Positions 1 to 5,634 of a DNA stretch of 6,054 nt are shown one piece after another (within the stretch, counting starts at the first letter, position 1; each line of letters begins with the position of its first letter). The notes under the pieces were generated by a model. The model did no database searches, was not told the DNA's origin, and worked only from the letters and a program-made list of their open reading frames with translations. Made by a program: the position numbers and the translations under genes. The DNA is from Desulfobacteraceae bacterium (GTDB lineage Bacteria; Desulfobacterota; Desulfobacteria; Desulfobacterales; BuS5), in the NCBI GenBank assembly GCA_030642865.1, contig DAOWMW010000088.1, forward strand, positions 1-6,054, in the 5' to 3' direction.

Positions 1-7
1 AATATAT

Positions 8-26
8 TAAAATGGAGACCATTTTA
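8..26 (+). promoter_or_regulatory. Inverted repeat enclosing the pyk ribosome binding site
   Basis: Two perfectly complementary 8-nt arms, TAAAATGG (8-15) and CCATTTTA (19-26), are separated by AGA. The Shine-Dalgarno-like GGAG (14-17) sits in the left arm and loop, and the last base of the right arm is the A of the pyk start codon. In mRNA this could form a small hairpin hiding the ribosome binding site; in DNA it could be a dyad operator. The repeat is seen directly, the regulatory role is inferred. The stem has only two G-C pairs and a 3-nt loop, so its stability is modest. Confidence 0.45.
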
Positions 27-1459
27 TGTTAAACAAGACAAAAATTGTTGCAACAGTGGGCCCTTCATCAAATACAAAAGAAGTATTGAAAAAGATGATA
101 TTATCAGGGATGAATGTTGCACGGCTTAATCTTTCCCATGGAAGGTATAGTGAGCATACAAGAGCTGTTAACCTCATACGCTCTTTATCCCGGGAGATGA
201 ACAGATCTGTGGGTATAATACTGGATCTTCAAGGCCCAAAAATAAGAACAGGCCTGTTGCTGGGGGATAATCCGGTTGAACTGAAAAAAGATAAAATAAT
301 AGCTATAACTTCCAGGCAGGTTCTTGGTACTTCTGCCATGGTTTCCACCACTTATAAGGATATTTCAAAAGATGTTACTGTGGGTGATAAAATACTCATG
401 GATGATGGATTGATGGGGTTAAGCGTTTTATCCAAAACAGAAGATACTGTTACCTGTAAAATTATAAATGGAGGGATATTAAAGGAACATAAGGGGATTA
501 ATCTGCCTGGTGTTAATGTCTCGGCTCCCTCTTTAACAGATAAGGACATAAAAGATCTTAATTTTGGAATTAAGCTGGGTGTTGATTATTTTGCCCTTTC
601 TTTTGTAAGACGTGCAAAAGATCTGGAAGAAATTAAATTAATAATAAAAAAGCAGGGGGCTGACATCCCTGTTATTGCGAAGATTGAAAAGCCTGAAGCC
701 GTGGAAAATTTAGATGAAATTTTAGAGATAGCAGATGGTGTTATGGTTGCAAGAGGAGATCTAGGGGTTGAGCTGAACCCTGAACAGGTTCCTGGAATTC
801 AGAAACAGATTATCCATAAAGCCATAAGAAGGAACAAGATTGTTATAACAGCCACCCAGATGCTGGAAACCATGATTAACAACCCTGTACCCACCCGGGC
901 AGAAGCTTCGGATGTTGCAAATGCTGTTTACGATGGAACCGATGCGGTAATGCTTTCAGGGGAGACCGCATCAGGCAAATATCCGGTTGAAACCGTACAG
1001 ATGATGACCAAAATTATAACTGAGTCAGAAAAAACACCATTTATGAAATATAACCTGAAACATGAGAAGGATCCCAATGATCTGATTACCCATGCCGTTG
1101 CCCAATCAAGCGTATATCTCCTTCATGAAATTGATGCTGCAATGATTCTGGCTTTTTCTGTGTCAGGAAAAACATCTAAACTTATTTCAAAACAGCGGCC
1201 TGAAAAATCGATTTTTTCTTGCTCACCTTCGGAGAAAGTATATAATCGTATGTCACTTGTGTGGGGTGTCGTACCCTTGCTCATCCCGGAGATTTATGAT
1301 ACAAAACGGATTATTGAGGCCGGGGAAAATATAATTATTGGTAAAAAGTATATTAAAAAAGGTGATCTTATTGTTATTGTAACCGGTCTTGCGCTTAAAA
1401 CAGGCTCCACTAATATTATCAAGCTTCACAGGGCAGGGGATGAAGAATACCTGGTATAA
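26..1459 (+). CDS. pyk: Pyruvate kinase
   Basis: Cytoplasmic glycolytic enzyme that transfers phosphate from phosphoenolpyruvate to ADP, giving pyruvate and ATP. The 477-residue length is normal for a bacterial enzyme. Family landmarks run in order: N-terminal KTKIVATVGPSS (4-15), NVARLNLSHG (30-39), LDLQGPKIRTG (66-76), a B domain at roughly 75-170 ending in KGINLPG, the active-site signature IAKIEKPEAV (217-226) with catalytic Lys219 and metal ligand Glu221, ARGDLG with Asp245, and ATQMLETM (276-283) followed by PTRAEASDVANAV. The C-terminal domain (about 355-477) carries SVSGKTSKLISKQRP (378-392), which resembles the effector phosphate-binding loop. Lys72 aligns with position 117 of the rabbit muscle enzyme, where potassium-dependent enzymes have Glu, so a potassium-independent type is likely. 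The ATG at 26 has GGAG eight bases upstream. The next gene begins about 35 nt after the stop, without an obvious terminator. Confidence 0.98.
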   Translation: MLNKTKIVATVGPSSNTKEVLKKMILSGMNVARLNLSHGRYSEHTRAVNLIRSLSREMNRSVGIILDLQGPKIRTGLLLGDNPVELKKDKIIAITSRQVLGTSAMVSTTYKDISKDVTVGDKILMDDGLMGLSVLSKTEDTVTCKIINGGILKEHKGINLPGVNVSAPSLTDKDIKDLNFGIKLGVDYFALSFVRRAKDLEEIKLIIKKQGADIPVIAKIEKPEAVENLDEILEIADGVMVARGDLGVELNPEQVPGIQKQIIHKAIRRNKIVITATQMLETMINNPVPTRAEASDVANAVYDGTDAVMLSGETASGKYPVETVQMMTKIITESEKTPFMKYNLKHEKDPNDLITHAVAQSSVYLLHEIDAAMILAFSVSGKTSKLISKQRPEKSIFSCSPSEKVYNRMSLVWGVVPLLIPEIYDTKRIIEAGENIIIGKKYIKKGDLIVIVTGLALKTGSTNIIKLHRAGDEEYLV

Positions 1460-1494
1460 TTGTGACTATCTATTGATTGACGGATATTTTATCG

Positions 1495-2214
1495 ATGTAT
1501 AAATTTTTAAATAATAATTTTAGAGGATCTTTCCTTTTTACGGTATCAGCTATTTTAATACTTTTGTGTGGCTGTGGAAGTAACAGCGGCTCTGGCCAGC
1601 CCCTGGAAAAGATTAAAACCTCATTGAAAAATGCTCCTGATTATTCCATAATACTCGAAGATATGAAACAGGAAGGGAACTTTATCCCCGAATATTTTCA
1701 TAAGTATTGTGTTATTCAGGGTGACCAGCAGTATAAAACTGGATGGATGGAAATTTCTGAAAAAGATTACAGGTTAAATGAATCTTTTTTGGGAATGACC
1801 CTGGTCGCAAAAAAGGATGGAGAGGCTATATCCGGTGCTCTCCCCCCTGGGTATCAGCATGTTGGAGACCAGCGCTATGGACACTGGCAAAATGACCATA
1901 GAGGCGGAACGTTTTGGGAGTTTTATGGAAAATATGCATTGTTTTCTGCGCTGCTGGGAGGTGTCAACCGTCCCATATATAGAAGAGACTATGACTCTTA
2001 TAAACAGTCCAGAAGGAGGAATGCTCCGTATTTTGGAAGGAACAATGAATACGGAACCAATGGGACCCTTACAAAAAAAAATCGACCTGATTTTTACTCT
2101 CGCTATAACAAAAGGGAGCAAATGAAAAAAACCTCATTTAAAAACAAGGTGGCCAAAAGAGTAGGTCGTACCAGAACAGGTTATCGCTCAAGAGCCGGAG
2201 GCTTTGGAAAATAG
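1495..2214 (+). CDS. Predicted lipoprotein, basic C-terminus, function unknown
   Basis: I do not recognise a named family. Starting at ATG 1495 the protein has 239 residues. It opens with a signal peptide (a hydrophobic stretch at about 12-25) and a lipobox LCGC, with Cys27 as the likely lipidated residue, followed by a Gly/Ser linker. A soluble middle part contains PPGYQHVG (117-124), RYGHW (127-131) and an aromatic patch FWEFYGKYALFS (140-151). The tail from about 166 is rich in Arg, Lys, Tyr and Gly and ends RSRAGGFGK, strongly positive. An in-frame TTG at 1477 would add six residues, but neither start has a good ribosome binding site; ATG gives a more typical signal peptide. The stop is 3 nt before the DUF350 gene, so the two are almost certainly cotranscribed. 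The Gly-rich end loosely recalls the DUF1190 proteins YgiB/YjfM, which also neighbour DUF350 genes, but this similarity is an impression only. It probably sits in the cell envelope. Confidence 0.8.
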   Translation: MYKFLNNNFRGSFLFTVSAILILLCGCGSNSGSGQPLEKIKTSLKNAPDYSIILEDMKQEGNFIPEYFHKYCVIQGDQQYKTGWMEISEKDYRLNESFLGMTLVAKKDGEAISGALPPGYQHVGDQRYGHWQNDHRGGTFWEFYGKYALFSALLGGVNRPIYRRDYDSYKQSRRRNAPYFGRNNEYGTNGTLTKKNRPDFYSRYNKREQMKKTSFKNKVAKRVGRTRTGYRSRAGGFGK

Positions 2215-2217
2215 CAT

Positions 2218-3063
2218 ATGAATCTTGATGATATTATAACAGCAATAATTATGATAATTGGGTTTTATACCATTTTTTATGTGGGAAAGCTGGTAAATCA
2301 GTTGCTTCACAGGGAATATGATCTTACCCATGAGCTTGCTCAAAAGGATAATCCTGCCCTCGCCCTTGGTATTGGCGGGTATTATTTAGGGCTTGTTTTG
2401 TCCATAGGCGGAGCCATTGAAGGTCCATCCAGCGGAATAATTGCAGATCTCATTGACCTTTCTATTTACGGCTTTTTGAGTATTATTCTTATGAATCTTT
2501 CCTGGTCAGTATGTGATAAATTGATTCTGTATAAGTTCAGAATAACAGATGAATTGATCAGGGATCAAAATGAAGGTGCCGGAGCTGTTTTGTTCGGGGT
2601 ATGTGTTGGGTCTGGTCTGGTTATTTTCGGATCTGTATCCGGAGCAGGGGGAACCATATGGACTGCCCTTTTATTCTGGCTTATGGGCCAGGCAATGCTG
2701 ATAATTGCTGCCCTGGTTTATAACCTTATAACATGCTATGATATTCACGATGAGATCGAAAAAGATAATGTTGCGGCAGGAATAAGCTTTGCCGGTGTTC
2801 TCATTGCAACAGGTATGGTTGTGGGTACGGCTGCCATGGCTGATTTTGAATCCTGGTCAGTTCTGTTTTCTGAATTTATACCGGTTGCTCTCTTTGGTCT
2901 TATTCTCCTTCCTGTTATACGCCTTCTCACAGACAAACTTCTTTTGCCAACTGTAAAACTTTCTGATGAAATAGCCAAACAGGAGAAGCCTAATATGGGA
3001 GCTGCATATATTGAAGCTCTTTCTTATATTTCAAGCTCCTTTGTTATCTGCTGGTGTATATAA
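2218..3063 (+). CDS. DUF350-family membrane protein with four half-repeats
   Basis: A 281-residue, very hydrophobic inner-membrane protein of about eight predicted helices. A short conserved block recurs four times: YDLTHELAQKDNPALAL (34-50), FRITDELIRDQNEGAGAV (107-124), YDIHDEIEKDNVAAGIS (174-190) and VKLSDEIAKQEKPNMGAA (246-263). Each block has an acidic D..E(I/L) core, then a small-residue-rich helix. This is the DUF350 pattern (YjfL-like). A usual DUF350 protein of about 130 residues has two such blocks, so this one looks like an internal duplication. The biochemical function of DUF350 is not established; a channel, carrier or partner of a polyamine enzyme are all only guesses. ATG 2218 lies 3 nt after the lipoprotein stop, with GGA at 2206-2208 as a weak ribosome binding site. 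The 3' end overlaps the next gene by 10 nt. The last block is shortened, ending in FVICWCI. Confidence 0.9.
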   Translation: MNLDDIITAIIMIIGFYTIFYVGKLVNQLLHREYDLTHELAQKDNPALALGIGGYYLGLVLSIGGAIEGPSSGIIADLIDLSIYGFLSIILMNLSWSVCDKLILYKFRITDELIRDQNEGAGAVLFGVCVGSGLVIFGSVSGAGGTIWTALLFWLMGQAMLIIAALVYNLITCYDIHDEIEKDNVAAGISFAGVLIATGMVVGTAAMADFESWSVLFSEFIPVALFGLILLPVIRLLTDKLLLPTVKLSDEIAKQEKPNMGAAYIEALSYISSSFVICWCI

Positions 3064-4604
3064 TAAAAAAAAGCTCAATTCTGAAGATATCTCTTTTTGC
3101 AACCGGATGCGCAGGCATAGTAGCTGAATTCGTTTTATCTACTATTGCCACCTATCTCATTGGAAATGCCGTTTTTCAGTGGACAATGGTAATGTCTCTG
3201 ATGCTTTTTGCAATGGGGCTGGGAAGCAGGTTGAGTCGACATATTGCCGAGAGACTGCTGGACGCGTTTATTATTACAGAGTTCGCTCTTTCATTACTTT
3301 GCGCCATGTCTGCAGCGCTTGCCTACGGAGTTTCTTCTTATTCCTCTTCTGTAAATCTTGTAATCTATGCCCAGGCCATTGCCATTGGGACCCTTATCGG
3401 CCTTGAAATTCCACTTGTGATTCGATTAAATCAGGAGTATGAAGACCTCAGGGTAAACATTTCAGATGTTATGGAAAAGGATTATATAGGTTCTCTTTTT
3501 GGCGGGCTTTTTTTTGCTTTTTTTGCCCTTCCCTGCATGGGGCTCACCTATACCCCCATTTTCCTTGGTTCTGTCAATTTCCTGGTAGCTTCTTTGCTCT
3601 ACTGGCATTTTAATTTTCTTTTGGTCAGAAAAAAACTGATCGCATTATTATTTGCAGCTTCACTTGTTTTTTTGATTCTTCTTGGGTTTTTTGCCGAACC
3701 TGTAATAAGGTATGGAGAGCAGCAGAAGTATAAAGACAAGGTTATTTATTCCGCTCAAACAGCATATCAGAAAATTGTAATTACCAGGTGGAAAAAATAC
3801 TATTGGCTATATATTAACGGCCAGGAGCAGTTTTCCACATTTGATGAAGAAAAATATCATGAGCCCCTTGTTCACCCTGCAATGGGACTTGCTTCTAATA
3901 TAAAAAACGTACTTATTCTAGGCGGTGGGGATGGCCTGGCTTTAAGGGAAGTTTTGAAATATAACGAAGTTGAGACTGTTTTGCTGGTGGATATAGATCC
4001 TGAAATGACTGCTCTTGCGAAAAAGCATCCTGTCTTACTTTCGGTAAACCAGGGTGCCTTAAACGATACCAGAGTAACCCTGATTCATGAAGATGCATCC
4101 AGGTTTATAACACATGATTCAAACATGTATGGGGTCATTATAATAGATTTGCCTGATCCGGATTCCATTGATCTTATCCATCTGTATTCGGAAAAATTTT
4201 ACAATGAAATTCGAAGACACCTTATTGCAGGGGGTGTGCTTGTCACCCAGGCAACAAGCCCTTTTTTTGCACGGGATGCATTTTTGTGTATAATAAAAAC
4301 CCTGGAAAAATCAGGGTTTCATACTATCCCCTATCATAATCACATACCCACAATGGGTGAGTGGGGATGGGTTATTGGTTTGAAAAATGATGATGTGAAA
4401 TCATTTGATGGTAAAAAAAATATTTTAAATAGTGATTTTAAAAATATAAAAACACATTTTTTGAATAAGGACGCTTTAATTTCAATGTTCCATTTTGGTA
4501 AAGGGATATTTGATAAAAACCGGATGGAAAAGATAAAAGTAAACTCGGAGCTAAATCCGGTTCTTTATCAATATTACCGGTCAGGTTCCTGGGGAATGTA
4601 TTAA
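3054..4604 (+). CDS. Membrane-anchored spermidine synthase-like aminopropyltransferase
   Basis: A 516-residue protein with two parts. Residues about 9-215 form roughly seven membrane helices, with the GLEIPL (116-121) and DYIGSLFGG (143-151) motifs of integral-membrane spermidine synthases. Residues about 225-443 form a SpeE-type methyltransferase-fold domain: AYQKI (237-241), LYINGQEQFSTFDE (252-265), YHEPLVHPA (268-276), the nucleotide-binding loop LGGGDGLALREV (289-300), VDIDP (312-316), ED (346-347), catalytic-type IIIDLPDP (362-369) and LYSEKFY (377-383). SpeE enzymes transfer an aminopropyl group from decarboxylated AdoMet to putrescine or another amine. The usual acidic DPxGPA segment after the catalytic Asp is replaced by DPDSID, so the acceptor is uncertain. 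The GTG start at 3054 overlaps the DUF350 gene by 10 nt and has no clear ribosome binding site, suggesting translational coupling; the first in-frame ATG would remove the first helix. A polar C-terminal tail of about 70 residues ends NPVLYQYYRSGSWGMY. Confidence 0.93.
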   Translation: MYIIKKSSILKISLFATGCAGIVAEFVLSTIATYLIGNAVFQWTMVMSLMLFAMGLGSRLSRHIAERLLDAFIITEFALSLLCAMSAALAYGVSSYSSSVNLVIYAQAIAIGTLIGLEIPLVIRLNQEYEDLRVNISDVMEKDYIGSLFGGLFFAFFALPCMGLTYTPIFLGSVNFLVASLLYWHFNFLLVRKKLIALLFAASLVFLILLGFFAEPVIRYGEQQKYKDKVIYSAQTAYQKIVITRWKKYYWLYINGQEQFSTFDEEKYHEPLVHPAMGLASNIKNVLILGGGDGLALREVLKYNEVETVLLVDIDPEMTALAKKHPVLLSVNQGALNDTRVTLIHEDASRFITHDSNMYGVIIIDLPDPDSIDLIHLYSEKFYNEIRRHLIAGGVLVTQATSPFFARDAFLCIIKTLEKSGFHTIPYHNHIPTMGEWGWVIGLKNDDVKSFDGKKNILNSDFKNIKTHFLNKDALISMFHFGKGIFDKNRMEKIKVNSELNPVLYQYYRSGSWGMY

Positions 4605-4616
4605 AAAGTTGTGCAG

Positions 4617-4646
4617 ACCCCATTTTTTATAAATAATTTTCGGGGT
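4617..4646 (+). terminator. Weak candidate terminator after the SpeE-like gene
   Basis: ACCCC (4617-4621) can pair with GGGGT (4642-4646) across a 20-nt AT-rich loop, and the downstream bases include a short T-rich run (TTGATTCTATTTT). The stem is short, the loop long and the T tract interrupted, so this is a poor intrinsic terminator. It is listed because it is the only candidate between the end of the cassette and the next promoter. Confidence 0.2.
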
Positions 4647-4727
4647 TGATTCTATTTTAGTCCCTTAGGTATTCTCTCTGAGCTGTGGCCGAACTTAAAA
4701 CCATGCCCTGATTTTCTATTATTTTTA

Positions 4728-4755
4728 TTGACCAAAGATATTTATTATGTACAAT
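4728..4755 (+). promoter_or_regulatory. Candidate sigma-70 promoter for yajC
   Basis: TTGACC (4728-4733) and TACAAT (4750-4755) each match five of six bases of the sigma-70 -35 and -10 consensus and are separated by 16 nt. Transcription would start near 4762, giving a yajC leader of about 170 nt. The surrounding sequence is AT-rich, so chance matches are possible, but this is the best promoter-like pair in the gap. Confidence 0.4.
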
Positions 4756-4866
4756 CATTGATTCGCAGATTTTATAAATTAGTGATGGATTTGATTCGTA
4801 AGCCTGTAATTGTAATTAGCTATGCAGTTTTTTAATAAGTTTGGACAAATCGTACTGAAACCAATG

Positions 4867-4893
4867 AGGCCTGAAATTAATTGGAAATGGCCT
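4867..4893 (+). promoter_or_regulatory. Short hairpin in the yajC leader
   Basis: AGGCC (4867-4871) and GGCCT (4889-4893) are perfectly complementary across a 17-nt loop, extendable by one G-T pair. It lies 22 nt before the ribosome binding site. It could be a leader structure or a weak attenuator, since TTT follows it. With only five base pairs and a long loop the evidence is thin. Confidence 0.2.
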
Positions 4894-4915
4894 TTAATGT
4901 AACATAACCATATTT

Positions 4916-4923
4916 GAAAGGAG
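4916..4923 (+). promoter_or_regulatory. Ribosome binding site deciding the TTG start of yajC
   Basis: GAAAGGAG is a strong Shine-Dalgarno match ending 10 nt before TTG 4934. The only nearby ATG (4955) is 31 nt away and would cut off the N-terminal INIAYA residues that resemble other YajC N-termini. The site therefore supports the TTG start. Confidence 0.75.
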
Positions 4924-4933
4924 TTTTTAGATT

Positions 4934-5257
4934 TTGATTAATATCGCATATGCAATGGGTACACAAGGTGGATCAGGTAACGCTGCCGGAGGGTTTGCCG
5001 CATTTATTCCTCTAATTCTGATGTTTGTTATTTTTTATTTTTTGCTTATTCGACCACAGCAAAAAAAACAAAAAGAGCAGCAGCGGATGATCAATGATCT
5101 CAAGAAGGGTGACAAGATAATTACGGGAGGGGGTCTTTACGGTCGCATAACAGGTTTGGATGACTCCGTTGTAACCCTTGAAATTGCGGATAAAGTTCGT
5201 GTCAAGATTTCCAGGGGAAGTGTTGCAGCGCAACAATCGGTAGCCCCTGCAAAGTGA
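4934..5257 (+). CDS. yajC: Sec translocon accessory subunit YajC
   Basis: A 107-residue single-pass inner-membrane protein that associates with SecD and SecF and, through them, with SecYEG during protein export. Its precise role is not settled. A short Gly/Ala-rich N-terminus precedes one membrane helix (about 21-39), then the family hallmark LIRPQQKKQKEQ (38-49) and the small cytoplasmic domain with LKKGDKIITGGGLYGRITG (56-74) and a beta-rich end. Length and order are typical. It starts at TTG, supported by the strong ribosome binding site GAAAGGAG. secD follows in the same direction, the classic order, but 385 nt away rather than closely linked. A short hairpin surrounds the stop codon. Confidence 0.97.
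   Translation: MINIAYAMGTQGGSGNAAGGFAAFIPLILMFVIFYFLLIRPQQKKQKEQQRMINDLKKGDKIITGGGLYGRITGLDDSVVTLEIADKVRVKISRGSVAAQQSVAPAK
5231..5240 (+). repeat. Direct repeat CAACAATCGG, copy 1
   Basis: The 10-mer CAACAATCGG occurs here, inside the 3' end of yajC, and again at 5381-5390 in the following gap. Each copy is preceded within 2-8 nt by TTGCAG (5223-5228 and 5367-5372). It may mark a small duplication or a shared binding site, but coincidence is not excluded. Confidence 0.35.
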
Positions 5258-5263
5258 TGCAGG
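5246..5263 (+). other. Hairpin around the yajC stop codon
   Basis: CCTGCA (5246-5251) and TGCAGG (5258-5263) form a perfect 6-bp stem with the 6-nt loop AAGTGA, which contains the TGA stop codon. Only TTT follows, not a proper T tract, so it is a poor intrinsic terminator. It might affect mRNA processing or the passage of ribosomes and polymerase toward secD. Confidence 0.35.
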
Positions 5264-5380
5264 TTTGGAAATTCTGATATATTTAGTTCTGCAGGCACCT
5301 GATTTTGCGCTATATGATTCCAAAGAGTATGACATCCAACCAGTTGAAATTATTGACCGCACTGTTTTGCAGGGATTATT

Positions 5381-5390
5381 CAACAATCGG
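5381..5390 (+). repeat. Direct repeat CAACAATCGG, copy 2
   Basis: Exact second copy of the 10-mer found at 5231-5240, 150 nt downstream of the first and also preceded by TTGCAG (5367-5372). Confidence 0.35.
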
Positions 5391-5421
5391 CCAAATCCGG
5401 AAAAGGCTAACCAGGACTATG

Positions 5422-5440
5422 GATTTTCACATAAATAATT
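5422..5440 (+). repeat. 19-nt direct repeat, copy 1
   Basis: GATTTTCACATAAATAATT matches the sequence at 5481-5499 at 18 of 19 positions (C/T difference at base 9). The copies start 59 nt apart in noncoding DNA. AT-richness raises the chance of coincidence, but the length makes a local duplication or paired regulatory site more likely. Confidence 0.6.
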
Positions 5441-5480
5441 GCACATGGTTATCGGTAAAATCTTTGGGCGGCGCACTGTA

Positions 5481-5499
5481 GATTTTCATATAAATAATT
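5481..5499 (+). repeat. 19-nt direct repeat, copy 2
   Basis: GATTTTCATATAAATAATT is the second copy of the element at 5422-5440. Its right end, TATAAATAATTTT (5489-5501), also occurs exactly at 4628-4640 in the gap before yajC, and an inverted GAAAATC lies at 5585-5591. TATAAA here could act as a -10 element, but no good -35 lies at the right distance. Confidence 0.6.
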
Positions 5500-5519
5500 T
5501 TACTCCCTTATTGGTCTTT

Positions 5520-5537
5520 GGAGCATTACAATACTCC
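5520..5537 (+). other. Small hairpin upstream of secD
   Basis: GGAG (5520-5523) pairs with CTCC (5534-5537); inside, ATT and AAT can also pair after one mismatch. CTTTGG occurs on both sides (5516-5521 and 5545-5550). It may be part of a larger leader structure, but the evidence is only the local complementarity. Confidence 0.2.
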
Positions 5538-5628
5538 TTCCGCTCTTTGGTCATATGCCGAATTTTAGAATCGGGTAATTATCTGAAAATCTATAAATAG
5601 AATATTTTTTTCACGTTACTCATATATT

Positions 5629-5634
5629 TGGGGA
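5629..5634 (+). promoter_or_regulatory. Ribosome binding site deciding the TTG start of secD
   Basis: TGGGGA ends 8 nt before TTG 5643, a moderate Shine-Dalgarno-like site. No ATG lies upstream in frame near it, and the next in-frame ATG falls inside the membrane helix, so TTG is the best start. Confidence 0.5.

Larger units (their letters stand above)
4605..4933 (+). other. Noncoding gap between the SpeE-like gene and yajC
   Basis: This AT-rich 329-nt stretch shows no convincing gene. It contains a weak inverted repeat just after the upstream stop, one good sigma-70-like promoter near 4728-4755, an 8-nt direct repeat TTGATTCG (4758-4765 and 4791-4798), a short GC hairpin at 4867-4893 and a strong ribosome binding site at 4916-4923. 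It probably separates two transcription units. I see no tRNA or recognised riboswitch fold, though the leader from the predicted start to yajC would be about 170 nt. Confidence 0.6.

Noticed and set aside
1817..2125. Open frame of about 100 codons on the + strand inside the lipoprotein gene, plus an overlapping one on the - strand (1774-2121)
   Set aside because: The lipoprotein frame has a signal peptide, a lipobox and tight spacing with its neighbour; the other frames have no family features and no ribosome binding site.
3504..3528. GGGC, long T runs and GCCC inside the SpeE-like gene, resembling a terminator
   Set aside because: It lies within a conserved membrane helix (FFAFFALP), where Phe codons explain the T runs; the 17-nt loop makes a poor stem.
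4605..4933. Possible tRNA or small RNA gene in the gap
   Set aside because: I could not find a cloverleaf, a T-loop-like motif or a strong intrinsic terminator.
5293..5308. Sigma-54-like promoter (GGCAC followed by TTTTGC)
   Set aside because: The spacing between the GG and GC elements is 11 instead of the required 10.
5012..5386. 124-codon open frame on the - strand across yajC and the gap
   Set aside because: It is antisense to a confidently identified yajC and shows no recognisable domain.
5244..5438. Frame open past the yajC stop in the +1 register, which could mean a frameshift extending YajC
   Set aside because: YajC already has its normal length and ending, and there is no slippery sequence near the stop.
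5314..5481. Possible 55-residue protein from ATG 5314 with a helical-looking segment NQLKLLTALF
   Set aside because: There is no ribosome binding site, another frame is equally open over the same bases, and the 19-nt repeats overlap its end. Kept only as a remark in the gap description.
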